A DNA stretch of 64,000 nt from assembly GCA_037951105.1 (NCBI GenBank), contig JBAMJV010001350.1:62001-126000 (forward strand), given 5' to 3'. The position numbers and the translations under genes were made by a program. The notes under the pieces were generated by a model. It saw only the letters and a list, made by a program, of their open reading frames with translations, was not told where the DNA came from and ran no database searches. Origin of the DNA: Echinarachnius parma (taxonomy: Eukaryota; Echinodermata; Echinoidea; Clypeasteroida; Echinarachniidae). Positions 1-13,000 of the stretch are shown here, in pieces; positions within the stretch are counted from its first letter, which is position 1, and each line of letters opens with the position of its first letter.

Positions 1-916
1 GGAGTATATCTACTAGGTCAACCTGAAGGGAGGGGAGCAATGGAGGAGAGGGGGCTAGAGGGGTAATGCAAACCACTACAGCAATAGTGGGGAAAGATGG
101 AATAGTCTGAGACAGATATCAGATGCATCCTGCGTACTGTCAACATCAAGGCTACGTTTGTTGATTACTCCGTGTAACATCCAAGTAGTAGGTTAACCCA
201 TTGCATACAGAGACCTGGTAAGCCATGTATGAACTCTTAGGGACTGCAAAATCTAGTAGTGAACCGGTTAGTGCATACCCTGAACAGGTTAATGCACACC
301 ATGTCCACCCCTAGGCATAAACAAGATTGGTTATTTACCCCTGGAAGCTTTTCACGGGAAGTATCAGGTTACAAAATAGATCTTTTCCTTCTCGTTACAG
401 GGTAATTATGGATCATCACTCCTTTCCTTGTATCTCTATCACTATCAGGACCCTCAGGTTGCTGACAGAGGTGAACCCATTTCACATCAATGTCCTAAAT
501 TTAATCCATTTTTGGAAAAGAGTGAAGACTTTTCTCATCACAGTTTTAGAACACGGCCCTGATAGCTGGCATTTCAGCATTGTGGAGATGATGTGGTGCA
601 ATCGGATAAGCATTTCGCATTTGATCATTGGAGCCGTGTTTGAAACTGATCAATACTTTAGCACTTGTGTCTTTAGCAAGACATTTCTGCTCTCTACCCA
701 GGAGTATTACTGGGTATTTGACCGGGTGTTAATAAGCCTGTAGCTACTGATGACCAAGGGTAATAATGCTTCAATGCTAAGAAAGCCCGTAATAACACTC
801 GTAAAAATACACTCAGGCTTAGGTCTATAGATAATACCATTAATTCATAGTAAAAATCTGCTATAGACAGGTGGCCACTAACTCTAAGACAGGTTTAAGA
901 AGGGTCAGCTACTTAC
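1..916. other. Intron sequence left of exon 10
   Basis: No exon is recognisable. The stretch holds a copy of the TTAACC-ended short repeat (about 190-272). It also holds a SINE-like repeat piece at about 690-800 (CTCTACCCAGGAGTATTACT, then GATGACCAAGGGTAATAAT) related to 21670-21800. Confidence 0.6.
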
Positions 917-1044
917 CCAACAGTCTGTGGAGACGAGATGGTGTCCAGTGCAGAGGCGTCGTTGAGCAGGAGTTTATCCAGAGCATAGGCGTATGTCCAG
1001 ACGGTGTCATATGCATAGGCAGCATACGTAGTAGGCATCTTCCC
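917..1044 (-). CDS. Exon 10: flytrap domain, AYAYDTVW block; last exon in window
   Basis: The exon is 128 bases, with acceptor gcattattag and donor GG|GTAAGT, ending two bases into a codon. It encodes GKMPTTYAAYAYDTVWTYAY, then ALDKLLLNDASALDTISSP. AYAYD..W..A.AL.K is the standard late motif of ANF-receptor domains and is followed by the rest of lobe 1 and the 7TM region. Those exons must lie beyond the left edge; bases 1-916 show only intron and repeats. Confidence 0.9.
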
Positions 1045-4000
1045 CTAATAATGCAAGATGGTGATAGGAATAAAATGATTGCATCAGTTGATTTATTTAG
1101 ACCAGAGGACAGAATGTATCACAAAATCAAACAGTTCTGATTGGATTAAAACAAGATCCTTGTGATACTCTGGTTTAACAGGCCCCACATTATGTCAGGG
1201 TAATATCCGGACGACGTCCAGCTATCAAAAGGTCTGTTAAGATGGTATCAAGTATTGACTCTGGGGTCCATGTATAGGTGACCTTGTTTGCTTGAACGAC
1301 TGTGGTTGTCATAGCAACAAACCTGGATTAAGGCTTGTGGGTGCATGCAAGAAGGGACTGTTAAATCTGTTCAATCTGCCTGTAACCAGTTTTTCCCAGT
1401 TGGCAATGATAGCCATTGACAATTAATTCCTGAAATCAATATTTGCAAAAGTACTCTTTCCTTTCTATACATCTACATGTACATACCTCTTTTTCAATGA
1501 CAGAGTTGTACTGGTCAATCCATCCCTCCACGGTTAATCCGCCCGGAACCGGTTTATCCCAGTTGGCGATGAATGCCCTGGACAGACTGATGTACCCCCT
1601 GATAGCCTTCACCATCTCAGCTGTGGAGCAGCTCACATTGGAGGAAGACTGGGAGGAGATGGAGTGCTGGTATGAGGATGAAGAGGCCTTGTTCTGGTAG
1701 TCAGTATCCCACCAACCATCCTGGTACCAGTCAGGCAGGAACCACTGGTAGCCTTGGGTACCAGTCACTCCCTAATAAAACAAATAATAATTTGAGAACA
1801 TTCATTACTGGAGCTACTAAGCTAAGACAGATACTGAGTAGGAGACTGGGAGGAGATGGAGTGCTGGTATGAGGATGAAGAAGCCTTGTTCTGGTAGTCA
1901 GTATCCCACCAACCATCCTGGTACCAGTCAGGCAGGAACCACTGGTAGCCTTGGGTACCAGTCACTCCCTAATAAAAAAAAATAATAATTTGAGAACATT
2001 CATTACTGGGGCCATTCTTTGAAAAGTGAAACTTTTTCGGAAAAATTGAAGTTTTATTTTTCTGTTGTTTTATTGCATTTTTGGAATGATCCATGTGTAA
2101 AGTTTCATGAGATATATGATTTACATTAAATAAAGACACTTTCATACTCATTTGCATAAATTTACATATTTCAATATTTTTCTAAAATCATAACTCAGAA
2201 AATAATCAAGATATCAAACAGATATCAAGCAAGCTTATTCTTCTCATTTTCCTGTACATGTTGATACCAACTTAGTAAAAATTGAACCTTTCATTCCTTT
2301 CTAAACCTGATATTATGAAATTCCCATTTTCCCATTCATATTGTACATGTCACACACGTGACCACCCCAAAATGTCACACAGTGACCAGACGTTACCACA
2401 TAATTAAATACAATAAAAAATAACGGTTTGATATAATTCTTATTCATTACTATTTTTGTACTTACAGATCTATAATACTTGTCTGGTAATAATATGAACA
2501 TTATAGCTTTTCATATTTCAAAAGATTTCCCAAATGAAATTTAGTTATGAAAAAAGTGCTCCGTGCAAAGTCACACACGTGACCCATGCCATTTGACCTC
2601 TGACCTTGAGTAACTTAATCCTAATAAAATGTTTTGTGTTAAGTCTGAAAGACTTCAACATATTCAAGTCATATACAAAGTAAAAATCATTATACCTCTT
2701 ATACTTATTGAAATATAAGCATCCTATTTCAAAATTTTTCATGTTTTGGGTCACACACGTGACCAAGAATGGCCCACTGGAGCTACTAAACTAAGACAGA
2801 TACTGAGAGAAGATGGTGTGATGGAAGGAGGATGTAGAGGACTTGTTCTGGTAGTCTGTATCCCACATCCGTCTTGGTACCAATCTGGCAGGATTTACTG
2901 GTAGCCTTGTGTCCCAGTCACTCCCTGTTGGCAGATATATTACACTGAGGTACCAAATATACAGGAATTATTTTTTTTAGGAGAGACAACAGGACACCCC
3001 TCCCCCTCCCCTTTAAACATAAGAACATCACAAATCAATGTCTGTAAATAAACATCCATCTCAAATGAAGTCGATGACCATAATATCCCCCATAAGAATG
3101 TTCTAGCCATGTGATTGGTCATAATGCAGTTACATGTTAAAATATAATTTCTCCCATAGACTCCAGCATCGCCCAGAGAGTACTTTCGGTATTTCCCCCT
3201 GGTAACAATCTTTTTGGCTGTGCCTTTTTCGGCTCTGCCTCTGCATGACATTTCCCTCCCAGATCCCCTCAGCAATGTTCGGTTGTACCGTCACCCTCAT
3301 AGTCAATGATTTGTTGCTTACTAACCTGTCTGAATGCCTCGCATAGCAGCAGCCTTGCAACCTTCTCAGAGAAGTGCCCGATGATGAGCCTGGCGTTCCG
3401 TGCCACGATGTCGCCGACGTAGGACTCTGCCATCTCTCTACCCATCTCATCTTCATCTATCCTAGTGATCATTGCTGGCTCGATGCCTGCTCCTCCCATC
3501 ACCTCCTGCAGGTCATTGATGATGTCGGTGGTGACATCATCATTGGATGCCAGTAACCCATAGCGACCCCAACCAAAGTGACGGAACAGCTTGGACATGG
3601 CATAACTATAGATGAAAAAGAAAATACAGGACATGTTTAAGTACTGGATTATTCATGTTGAAGTACATATGAATAAGTGAAATGAATTAAACCATAGCAA
3701 CCCCAACCAAAAGGACAAAACCACTTGGACATGGTAAACTAAATGGAAAAGAAAGGGTGGACACATTTAAAGTACTCATCATGGTCATAGTTCAGCTAAC
3801 TTTTAAATCAGCTGATAAAATATATTGGCATAAACCTAAATTCAAAGATAGAAAAACTGACCAGAAATAGACATAATAATACAAATGAAAAGTGAGCCAA
3901 GAATCGAAACCCAAGACCTCCATATTTTCTCTGCTCATTATTCATTAACCTATAGACTTCTATAAATTGAGATAAATCTACTGCATGATCAGTCATATAA

Positions 4001-7000
4001 ACAAATGCAATCACAGCAGTGATGACTTCATTTCCAGTGGTTTCTGATGAAATCAGACCAGCCCTGGCTACGTCTTCTATGATTCAGACCAAAACACATG
4101 AACTTAATCAACAATGTCCGAAACTAAACCACAAATTTGAAACTTCACGCTTTCGAGAGCCTGCTTTTGATCCGAATGGTGTCTTAATCTGGAAAAAGAG
4201 AGAACTGTTTTTTCTGGTTCCTTGAGAGACAGATCCTATGTCTAGACTGGCAACTACCCATCAAACTTTCATCGGACAGAACAAATGGACCACAGAGGGA
4301 CAAACATGTACTTAACTCCTTGAGTGTCAATGCAGCAGATTTGCATCACACGTACAATACACACAAATGCCATAGAGCTGTAACATTCCTGGCATTCAAA
4401 GAGTTCAAGATCTTAAAAGTGACTTGCATCGGCGGCGTAGATTGGGTGATGGCAAAAATTTCAACAAACAACGAAACATATATAAGGGTAGAAAATAAAG
4501 AATTACAAAGAGTACGAGAGTGCCCGCCCTAACTAATTGATGTGCCAGGCCCCCTATCCGTGTGCCCACGCTTTGCTATTAGTTATTTGTAAGCATTTCC
4601 CAGACATAACACACCAATGGAAAGTAATTGAAACACATGTTTTTAGGGAAATTCAGGAGCATTGTGGAAATGAGAGTAATTGCTAACACCCAACTGACCA
4701 GACCAATAATGTCAATCAAAATATTGCTAAAATCAACACATCAATATAAATTGCAGTAAGCATTTCTAGACTTTGTTCACCGATCGGTATGATCACGTAC
4801 TGCGCTGTTATTCTACCAACGAAGTATTTCTGAATTTTGTTTTAACCCAATCGCATTGATCACTTCAAGATTTTTATATCCCCATAGACTTTGTACATAG
4901 CCCACCCGGTTCCCATAAACAACAGGTTAAAGTAGGACTAAAAATTAGCACTAGTCTGATGGCCAGGGGGTGTATTCTGAAAATGATTTAAAGCTAAAAA
5001 TCTATTTTTATTTAATATAAATGTATGTCACTAAAATATTTTAGCCAAATCTGTATTCTGAAACTGTACTTAAAGGCCAAGTCCAGTTTCGGGAAAGTAG
5101 CCAAATACATGTATATTGATCAATATTGTTGAATATGTATTGAAATAGGGCTTGTGTGGATGAATCCGAACCTAAGCATCGTTAAAAACAGAAATATCGG
5201 AAGAAATCCAATATCCGCCTGTGAAATTCATAAATCCACCGCCCGTTCAGACCTGTCAGCGCCGCTAGCGCTGGGGGAGATATCGACAAGCTAGGGACAA
5301 GCCCGTATAGCGCGACACCTCGTGTACACCTCGTGGTCGTTATACACGTAGCGAATGAGCGATTCCGCGTTGGCGATATCTATCCGGCACTAGATCAATT
5401 TATAATTTTGCAAATATATCAATTAGTAGGCGGTTTCTTGGTCAAATTTGGATGATCCTATATTAGTACAATTATATTCTTTCACATTATTGGTAATAAG
5501 AGCTTCCATTTCATTTTTTTGAGAGGGGGTGTTTCCAAAACTGGCCTTTACCTTTAAGGAATAGTGCCTTGCTAAAATTTTTATTTTAGTGACGTAGATA
5601 TGATGTAGATGCAATAAATTTCAACTTGAAATCGTTTTCAGAATACACCCCAGGGGCCACCATAAGAGCTTCAGGCCACAAAGATGTTGTTAACATCAAA
5701 TCATACTTGCCCATCTGTGCACAAATATAAATGAACAAACATTTTCAAAGAATGTTTTCCTTTGTTTTAGGGCATCCAATTTTGGTTATGTGTAAACAAA
5801 ATTTGACAATCCTTTTTAGTTGTGCGCACAACCAACCCACCGGAAACTGAATTCTAGCATTGTTCTAAGCAATGTTGTTTTTCACCTGAATATTATTCAG
5901 ACACACGATATTTGCCTGTAGCAAGAAAAAATGAAACCCACTAGGTCTTGATAGAATGGCCCTGGACATACATGTACATAAGTCATCTTATCATGTTTAG
6001 CAGGTAAAAGGCATGGGTTTTGCTGCGGGGGACGAAACAAAACAATTAAACATTAGGGAAGTCACGGTTCGCTGACACAATTTACATTTCTGGATAACAG
6101 AGGTCTGATCGACAGATCACATTGTTCAGTACCAGAGGAGGATTAATAACTTGGCATATTTTGTAGATCTTCTTCCTCTTCTTTTTCTTTACCCTGCAGC
6201 GAGATACATACATGTCTTCTTTCTGATAAACATTCTCATCATCATAGATGTCTAGGGAGCGAGATACATGCATGTCTTCTGTCTGATAAACATTCTGATG
6301 ATCATGGATGTCTAGGGTCTTTTCATCAAGATCTGACACAATTTTAAACCCCAGGGAATGTATAGAGGTATTCTCTTGATTACATTGTTCTATAAAACGG
6401 ATTAAGAACTTAAAAGTAGAAGAAGAAATAAGACAAAATATGTCGTTCTGGTTTGGTTGACTCACCCTATCACCTAGTTTCACATCTACCTTTTACTCTT
6501 CTATCATTCACAGACAGACATCAATCACAAACACTCATCAATAATTCCTGAGCCTTAATTGGATAAACAAAGGTGACATCGGTGCATGCCATTAAAACTG
6601 AGCTTAACCCCTTCCCTTCCAGATTCTGAAATCCCTACTTTGACTTTGTACTTAACCCAACAGGTTCCCGTATGCAACAGGTTAATTCACAGGTCGGAAA
6701 GATAAGAAACATACATTTGATATGCTGGTAGTGGCCAGGTTTACAATTCGATGCCCAGTCATTGCAGGTTCATGAAATATAACAATCTTGGACAAAAGGC
6801 ACAAGTTGGAGCCTATTTCAGAATGAAGAATCAATTCTTCACCTCCACGGTTAATTTAGATCTCATTGACTACAGGAACCTGGTAGGTCCATAATAAACT
6901 CTATATGAATTGCAAAATCTATTAGGAAACAGGTTAGATGTCACGGTACATGTATGTATTAAATGGTAGACCAGGTTGCCATGGACAATTGGTGAAGGAA

Positions 7001-10000
7001 TTTGTCAGACCTGTCAGAAGAATCGTTGCCGTGAGCTTGAAGGGACGTTTCTTTCCTTTATCTTCCTCACTGATGTTGTTGTTGTAGTTGAGGTTGGCAT
7101 TTGATGGACAGCTAGGGGATGGGACAGGGGATGGGACAATGAAGTGCAGTGACACTGACGCACACACAGGCCTCAGGGGGGTGATTCAAAATACCAACCA
7201 TCAGTGCAGAGGACAAGCCGCAAAGCAGACAGTGACAAACCGACAACCCGCTTCACCAGGTTTACCTCTTAATCCGTCCATACCACTGGGGGGTCATGTT
7301 ACACACTCCACAGGTGAGTGTGGGTTGGTAGAGGGGGAGGGCAAATTATTCCTTTGGCCAGAATTCTTGTTAACCGGTTTAAATTGTGTCATTTGACATC
7401 ATTTTAGAAATCTACAGGCTAAATTTAACCCATGCTTTAAAGGAGAAATTCAAAGGGAATAGAATCAAGTTATTATGGTTTATTTTATGATAGAATGAGT
7501 TATTAAAGCAATTTGTGCAGTTAACAAGTCATGAAAGTGTTCAGTTTCATGTTTTATGAAAATAAAATTTTAGTGAATTGACCCTCCCCTTTACCATGAA
7601 ATCGGCACAGCAAAGTGGCTCTGTGCGTGACGTAAGAGCCGGGCTTTGCGCTCCCGACAGCTCTAGCTCGAACAGCGATCTACACGCAAATGTTCATAGA
7701 GTGGACGCAGTTCTACTCTCTCAAAACGATTGAATATTGCCTGAATAATCAATATCTGACACACAGTTGTCCTCCCATGTCCTGAAACATATCCTAATGT
7801 CAATATTCATGTCATTATTGGCATTGAAAAAGTGTCAATCTCCGTAAAATAATTGTTTACAACTCACCATTTTGCCGAATTGTTGTTCATATGTACACGG
7901 AGATAGTATGAAAAACAAATCTATTATAGCTGTGTTTCAAAACAAAATAACCTAGTAGAATCATGTTCCAAGCTAGAATTGCCTTTGTTATAACAATATA
8001 TAATATTTCTTATCCATTTCAATATGTCAATAACTGGTATAATTACATAGAATAGTGTATTTCTCACCGTTTTGTTTTGGTTTTGTTTCGTTTTGTAAAA
8101 GTTTCGTCCATCGAGAAATACATGCAAGCGCACGATCGTATACCCGGCCGTATACTATGCATATTGTGTATGTTATTGAACTAAAAGTAGTTCCAGCATA
8201 TGCGCTATATATTCGAAGCTTTCTACAGTCCACCACACGATCACGATCTCGCTCTAGAATTACATCTGACAGTTCAACTTGGACGAAGAATTTCAACAAA
8301 ACAGCCTGTTAATGGACTTTGAAGTACATCCGTGGAGGAGCAAGCTAGCTAGCTAACACGTGCACTAGTTTGTTTTGATGCGCGCGCAGGAAATGTAAAT
8401 CCGCCAGCGCTATCAGCCGTATAGGTAATGCGGCTGCCAATGTTCAGAGAAATCGCGGATGAATCGCAACAACACAGGAGATCGCGAATCTAATTCACTC
8501 GACTTTTCAAGCTAAACCATGAAACTAGCCATGATAGATCGACTAAAGTAATAACTATTCTTCGTTTTTTTTAATTTCATTTGATTCATAATGATTATTA
8601 ACTGTTTGTTTCCATAATGGAAGTGGTAAATTCTCCGTCTGATATGTCAAAGTGAAACTACATGTTGGTAAAAAATCGCCTGCTCCCAAATCTGTGCAGG
8701 CCTACTGCACGACACAGTCGTATAGTTTCCCCTTCTTTTTTCACCTTTTTCAACTTTTTTGTCACAAACAATACATTTGTTGGAATATCATGATGAAAAT
8801 ATAAATGAGAAGCAAATTACAAACATTGTAGTATTATAATTTATTCTTGGTAAGGGAAAAATAGCACATAAGTTGAAGCTTGTCTTTCCAGCCTGGTATA
8901 TTATACGATTATCTACATACTAACCGCGGCAGCCGCCTGGGCTTCAAGCCCGGTTCTTACGTCACAGCTAAAGGCCGTTTCGTGTAGCGATTGAGCGAAT
9001 TTGTCCCTGGGAATAGGGTGATGTTTTCACCCTAATTTCGCTTTTATGGAAGCGTTATATTGTTTGAATGTCAGTCAAGCTCATTCTATGGCTTATAAGC
9101 TTTCTGTAGATATGAATATCGTCATATTTAGGGGTTTTCTTTGATTTTCTCCTTTAAACTCATAGGTTGCCAGAGGTATAGCAGCTTATTGGAAATAATG
9201 TGTATTGTGGGCGCACATTATAGGCTTCAGCATTCAAGCTTTTAAACTTGGCATTAACAGAGCAAGTTATTTATTCTGTGGGTTAAAAATAACCGAAGGT
9301 TAAATTTAATCCTCTGATGAAGATTCCAGTATGCACGTTCACCCTTCTAAATATAGAAGATTACAAATAAAAGAAATTTATTACCAAATACCTAAAGAAA
9401 ATCAAACATCTGTTCTAATTTTAAGTTAATACACTTAATACGTCAATGCCCTACCCAGGTCCTACATATAAAGCGAATAAACATTTTAAATTAAATTTAT
9501 TTCATTAAAGTAATCTTGCACTAAATAAACAGGAAATTTTCTTCAGTTACATCACACTTACTCAAGATATATCATTTATTCAAGATCTTTGTTAGCAATA
9601 AAGTCAAAGGTTGACCGTTGAACAATAATACTTCTGGTCAATACCGTCAATTCACTATTTACTGGTCAGTTTTTTAGTTCAACATGCATGCATGCCTTTG
9701 AAAACAAGACTTAGTCACTTGAAGCATATCTTTCATAACATTTTGCACTTTTGAACTTCGGACATGAGATATCAAAAATACTAAAGCAAATTGAATAAAA
9801 TATAAAAAAATTCTTTGAAAGCAAATTGTAGCATTGATCAGTAAATTGTTATCAGTTGGCTAGCACACATTAATGTAGGTCAATAAGGTAAAGAAAAGGT
9901 TCTTCGACATCTTTTTATTTCTCACTGGAATACTGCTTTTTACTTTTCATATTCTTCATCAAAAGTGACTCACATCCCTACAGAGAGTCCATCATTCTTG

Positions 10001-13000
10001 CTCTTTATCTTTTTGGTTTCTCATAAACTGGAACACATATTTTTTCAACATCTTAAGGGATTTAATTTTCGTTAGACTTGGTCATCCGTCCTTTTGAATG
10101 TTAATCGAAACTGGCAAAAATAATCCTTGATTTAGGATACATACAAAGATGAAAAATGTGATGGATACATATTATATACTAAATGTTAGAAATATAGACT
10201 TTTACATTTTGCTGGCCTAAAGCCAGATTTTGATGGCCCTAAAACAAATGAAAGCATTACCTTTGTTATATTTGGATGCTGTATAGTTGGGCTATAATAA
10301 ACATACAAATTTCAAATGTGGTCACTCAAAGCTAAATGTTGGGACCCAAAGCTAAATGTTAGGGCCCAAAGCTAAATGTTAGGGCCCATGCCAGCAGGCT
10401 AGTGCATATTTTGACCCCTTTGTACATGTTTGACTGTTATCTTCCTTATTATAAACTATACAATAATATTAAAATAACTACATTGTGAGAGTAGCCAGTG
10501 AAGGTTTACAAATAAAAACAGTACAAGATGTGTCACTAGAATTATATCTATTATTTGTTGTGTTTTTAGGGATATACAAAATATAACCAACAATTCAGAG
10601 TAAACTTTTGAAAAATATAGTACAGTGTAGATCTATCAAAGACACCGCATTCGCATAATTTGTACCCTTTGTTTATGTTTGTCATTGTTTTATGTCTACT
10701 TGTTTTCTATGGTCCTATATGTTAGTGTATTTTATATAGATAATGTACATTGTATTTATGTGCTTTTTTTTTTTAAGAATGGAATAAATTGAAATGAAAT
10801 GAAATGAAATAAATACAGGGGATGCATATTTAGTACAATATGTAAAATATCATCTCACCTTGTTCATTTATCTTGTTCTTGATTACGGATTAGAAACGAC
10901 ATGGAGTGAAAACATGATTTCCTCATTGTGTCAACAGTTTGACAATATTATTTGTCCAACTGGGATATCAAAATATGACTTTTAAACTTGTTTGTTGGCC
11001 TGAAATCAATTGTGGCTAGTCCTGGGCATTTTGATCTATTTGTAGTAAGCTTTATTAACCCTATGATAACTGACATCAAGATAACTCAGGCTAGGTCTTT
11101 GGTTACTGCATGCCATACCAAAAACAGATTGCCTCCATTGGATTATCACTGTACATTATATTGCGTCCATTGGATTATCACTGTACATTATACACCTTGT
11201 CTGTTCACAATGAAAAAGGAAAACAAAGTAATATTAATATTTATTCTCACTGAAAAGGGGATTTTCTCTCTTATTTTCCTGTTAATATTTTACCAGATCT
11301 GTCAACAATGCAAACAAAAAAGTAATTTGTTCGACGCCAGAATGTCTCGTCACTCTTTTCTCTGAGATGTGCAAAACAATCGTGAATCAGTTTATAATCT
11401 TTGCATGTTTCCACTTAGGAATTGTCTGATCTAAAGAAAATGTTCCAAAACCTTTTATGCCATGACAAAACAAAATGGAGGGAAAGCCATCGGGAATGGT
11501 AACTACAGAAGCAGCAAAGAGGAAATGTACTATGTTAGACCCCATTTCCCCCTTTTCCCCCCATCACAAGTGCCCCCACAACCAAACAAGCAACTTTTTG
11601 CATCACACAAAAACTGGATGCGTACCAACCTTTAATGAAAATGAGATGTTATCTTGTCACTTTGAAACAAACAAGATTTGTGAATACTATCCCCAGTAGT
11701 TTCAGTCTTGCGTAATAAAGGCAAATCCCTTAAAGAATCTTGGTATTTTACATAGTATAGGGCAAATTGCAAAACTGTATAGGGCAAATTGCAAAACTGT
11801 CCATTTAGGAGATGAAATATCACTAGTTATGTGATTGTTTGTCTAATATGGCCTGTCATATAATTTGTTCTGAACAAATTTGGAATTCAAGATATGAAAA
11901 TATATATGTTATTATATTTACATTGTACATGTAAGGCTCCCTAAAGCATTCCATGTATTTTTTTTCACAGATTTTAATTTCACAGATTTCTTAATTTTCA
12001 GATACATGTGACTGGGGCATTAGCGACGGACGAGGCGGTACGATTCACAACGAAAAGCAACGATGTGCAATGATTGTGATCAACTCGTTGTAGCATGGCC
12101 ACAGTTTTGAGCATGTTCAAAACTGTTGTTGTGCCTCCCCTGGTCATGGTGTGCTACGTGAAGCACTACAAATTGCTCAAAGATCAAGAACGAATTATAA
12201 CAAATCAGAACGACATAATCAATTATCTACACGAACGCTAATTCAATGAAAGTCGCTGTAGAAATCACCACTATGGGAATGCAACTTTTTTTGCGACGAT
12301 TTCTCTACCGGGATAGTTAAAGACAAAAGAAGGACAAACTGACTCGTTGAGCAACAATGAAGAACGACTATTTGTTGTGGGTCGCCGTACAATTATTCCA
12401 CATTCGTTGTTTAACCGTGGCTAAATTGATCCGTTCTTCCTACTCCTTGTGATTCGTTGCAGTTAGTCGTAAAAACAGTGAGTACGGGACTAGGGCTTAA
12501 CCGTTAGAGTAATCATCTCATGCACATGGTGGGGTGGGGGGGGGGGTGCAGATATTAGTAAGTGCCCTATATAGTAGAGCAGCTAAGGCTAATATGCTCC
12601 CCTGGGAGTTGAGATGGTGCACAAGATAATTGTGCGGGTTTGAACTGTACCAATTATGATCACGCTCGGGTAATAATTCACCTCTGAATAGGGCACCTAG
12701 ATACATGGTGCTCTATAAATGCTATATATCATTACTGCCTTCTAGCCAGGCACTCTGCATTATTAAATAGAATAGAGAAGGGAAAGTTGAACAAACTGAG
12801 CTACCAGAAGATTACCCCATTTGACTGCACCTAGGGCACCTAGGGCACCTAGGGATAGCAAGTGGAGATGGGCCCTGCCCTTCATACCCCATGGAATGGG
12901 GGAGCAACTTTGACACCAGATTCATGTGAGCAATAGGATAAGGGAATTGGTTTTGCAGACTATGTCGAACACTAACAAACAATTCAATAAACAAAATGTG

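Noticed and set aside
6082..6483. Minus-strand open frame of 133 codons with an internal repeat (DIYDDENVYQKEDMYVSR)
   Set aside because: The repeat is a 57-bp tandem DNA duplication. It has no splice signals that fit, no recognised domain, and lies inside the large intron. It is probably chance.
6934..7167. Minus-strand frame SNANLNYNNNISEEDKGKKR as a possible exon between exons 7 and 8
   Set aside because: Exons 7 and 8 already join in phase and give a continuous flytrap sequence, so no exon is missing here.
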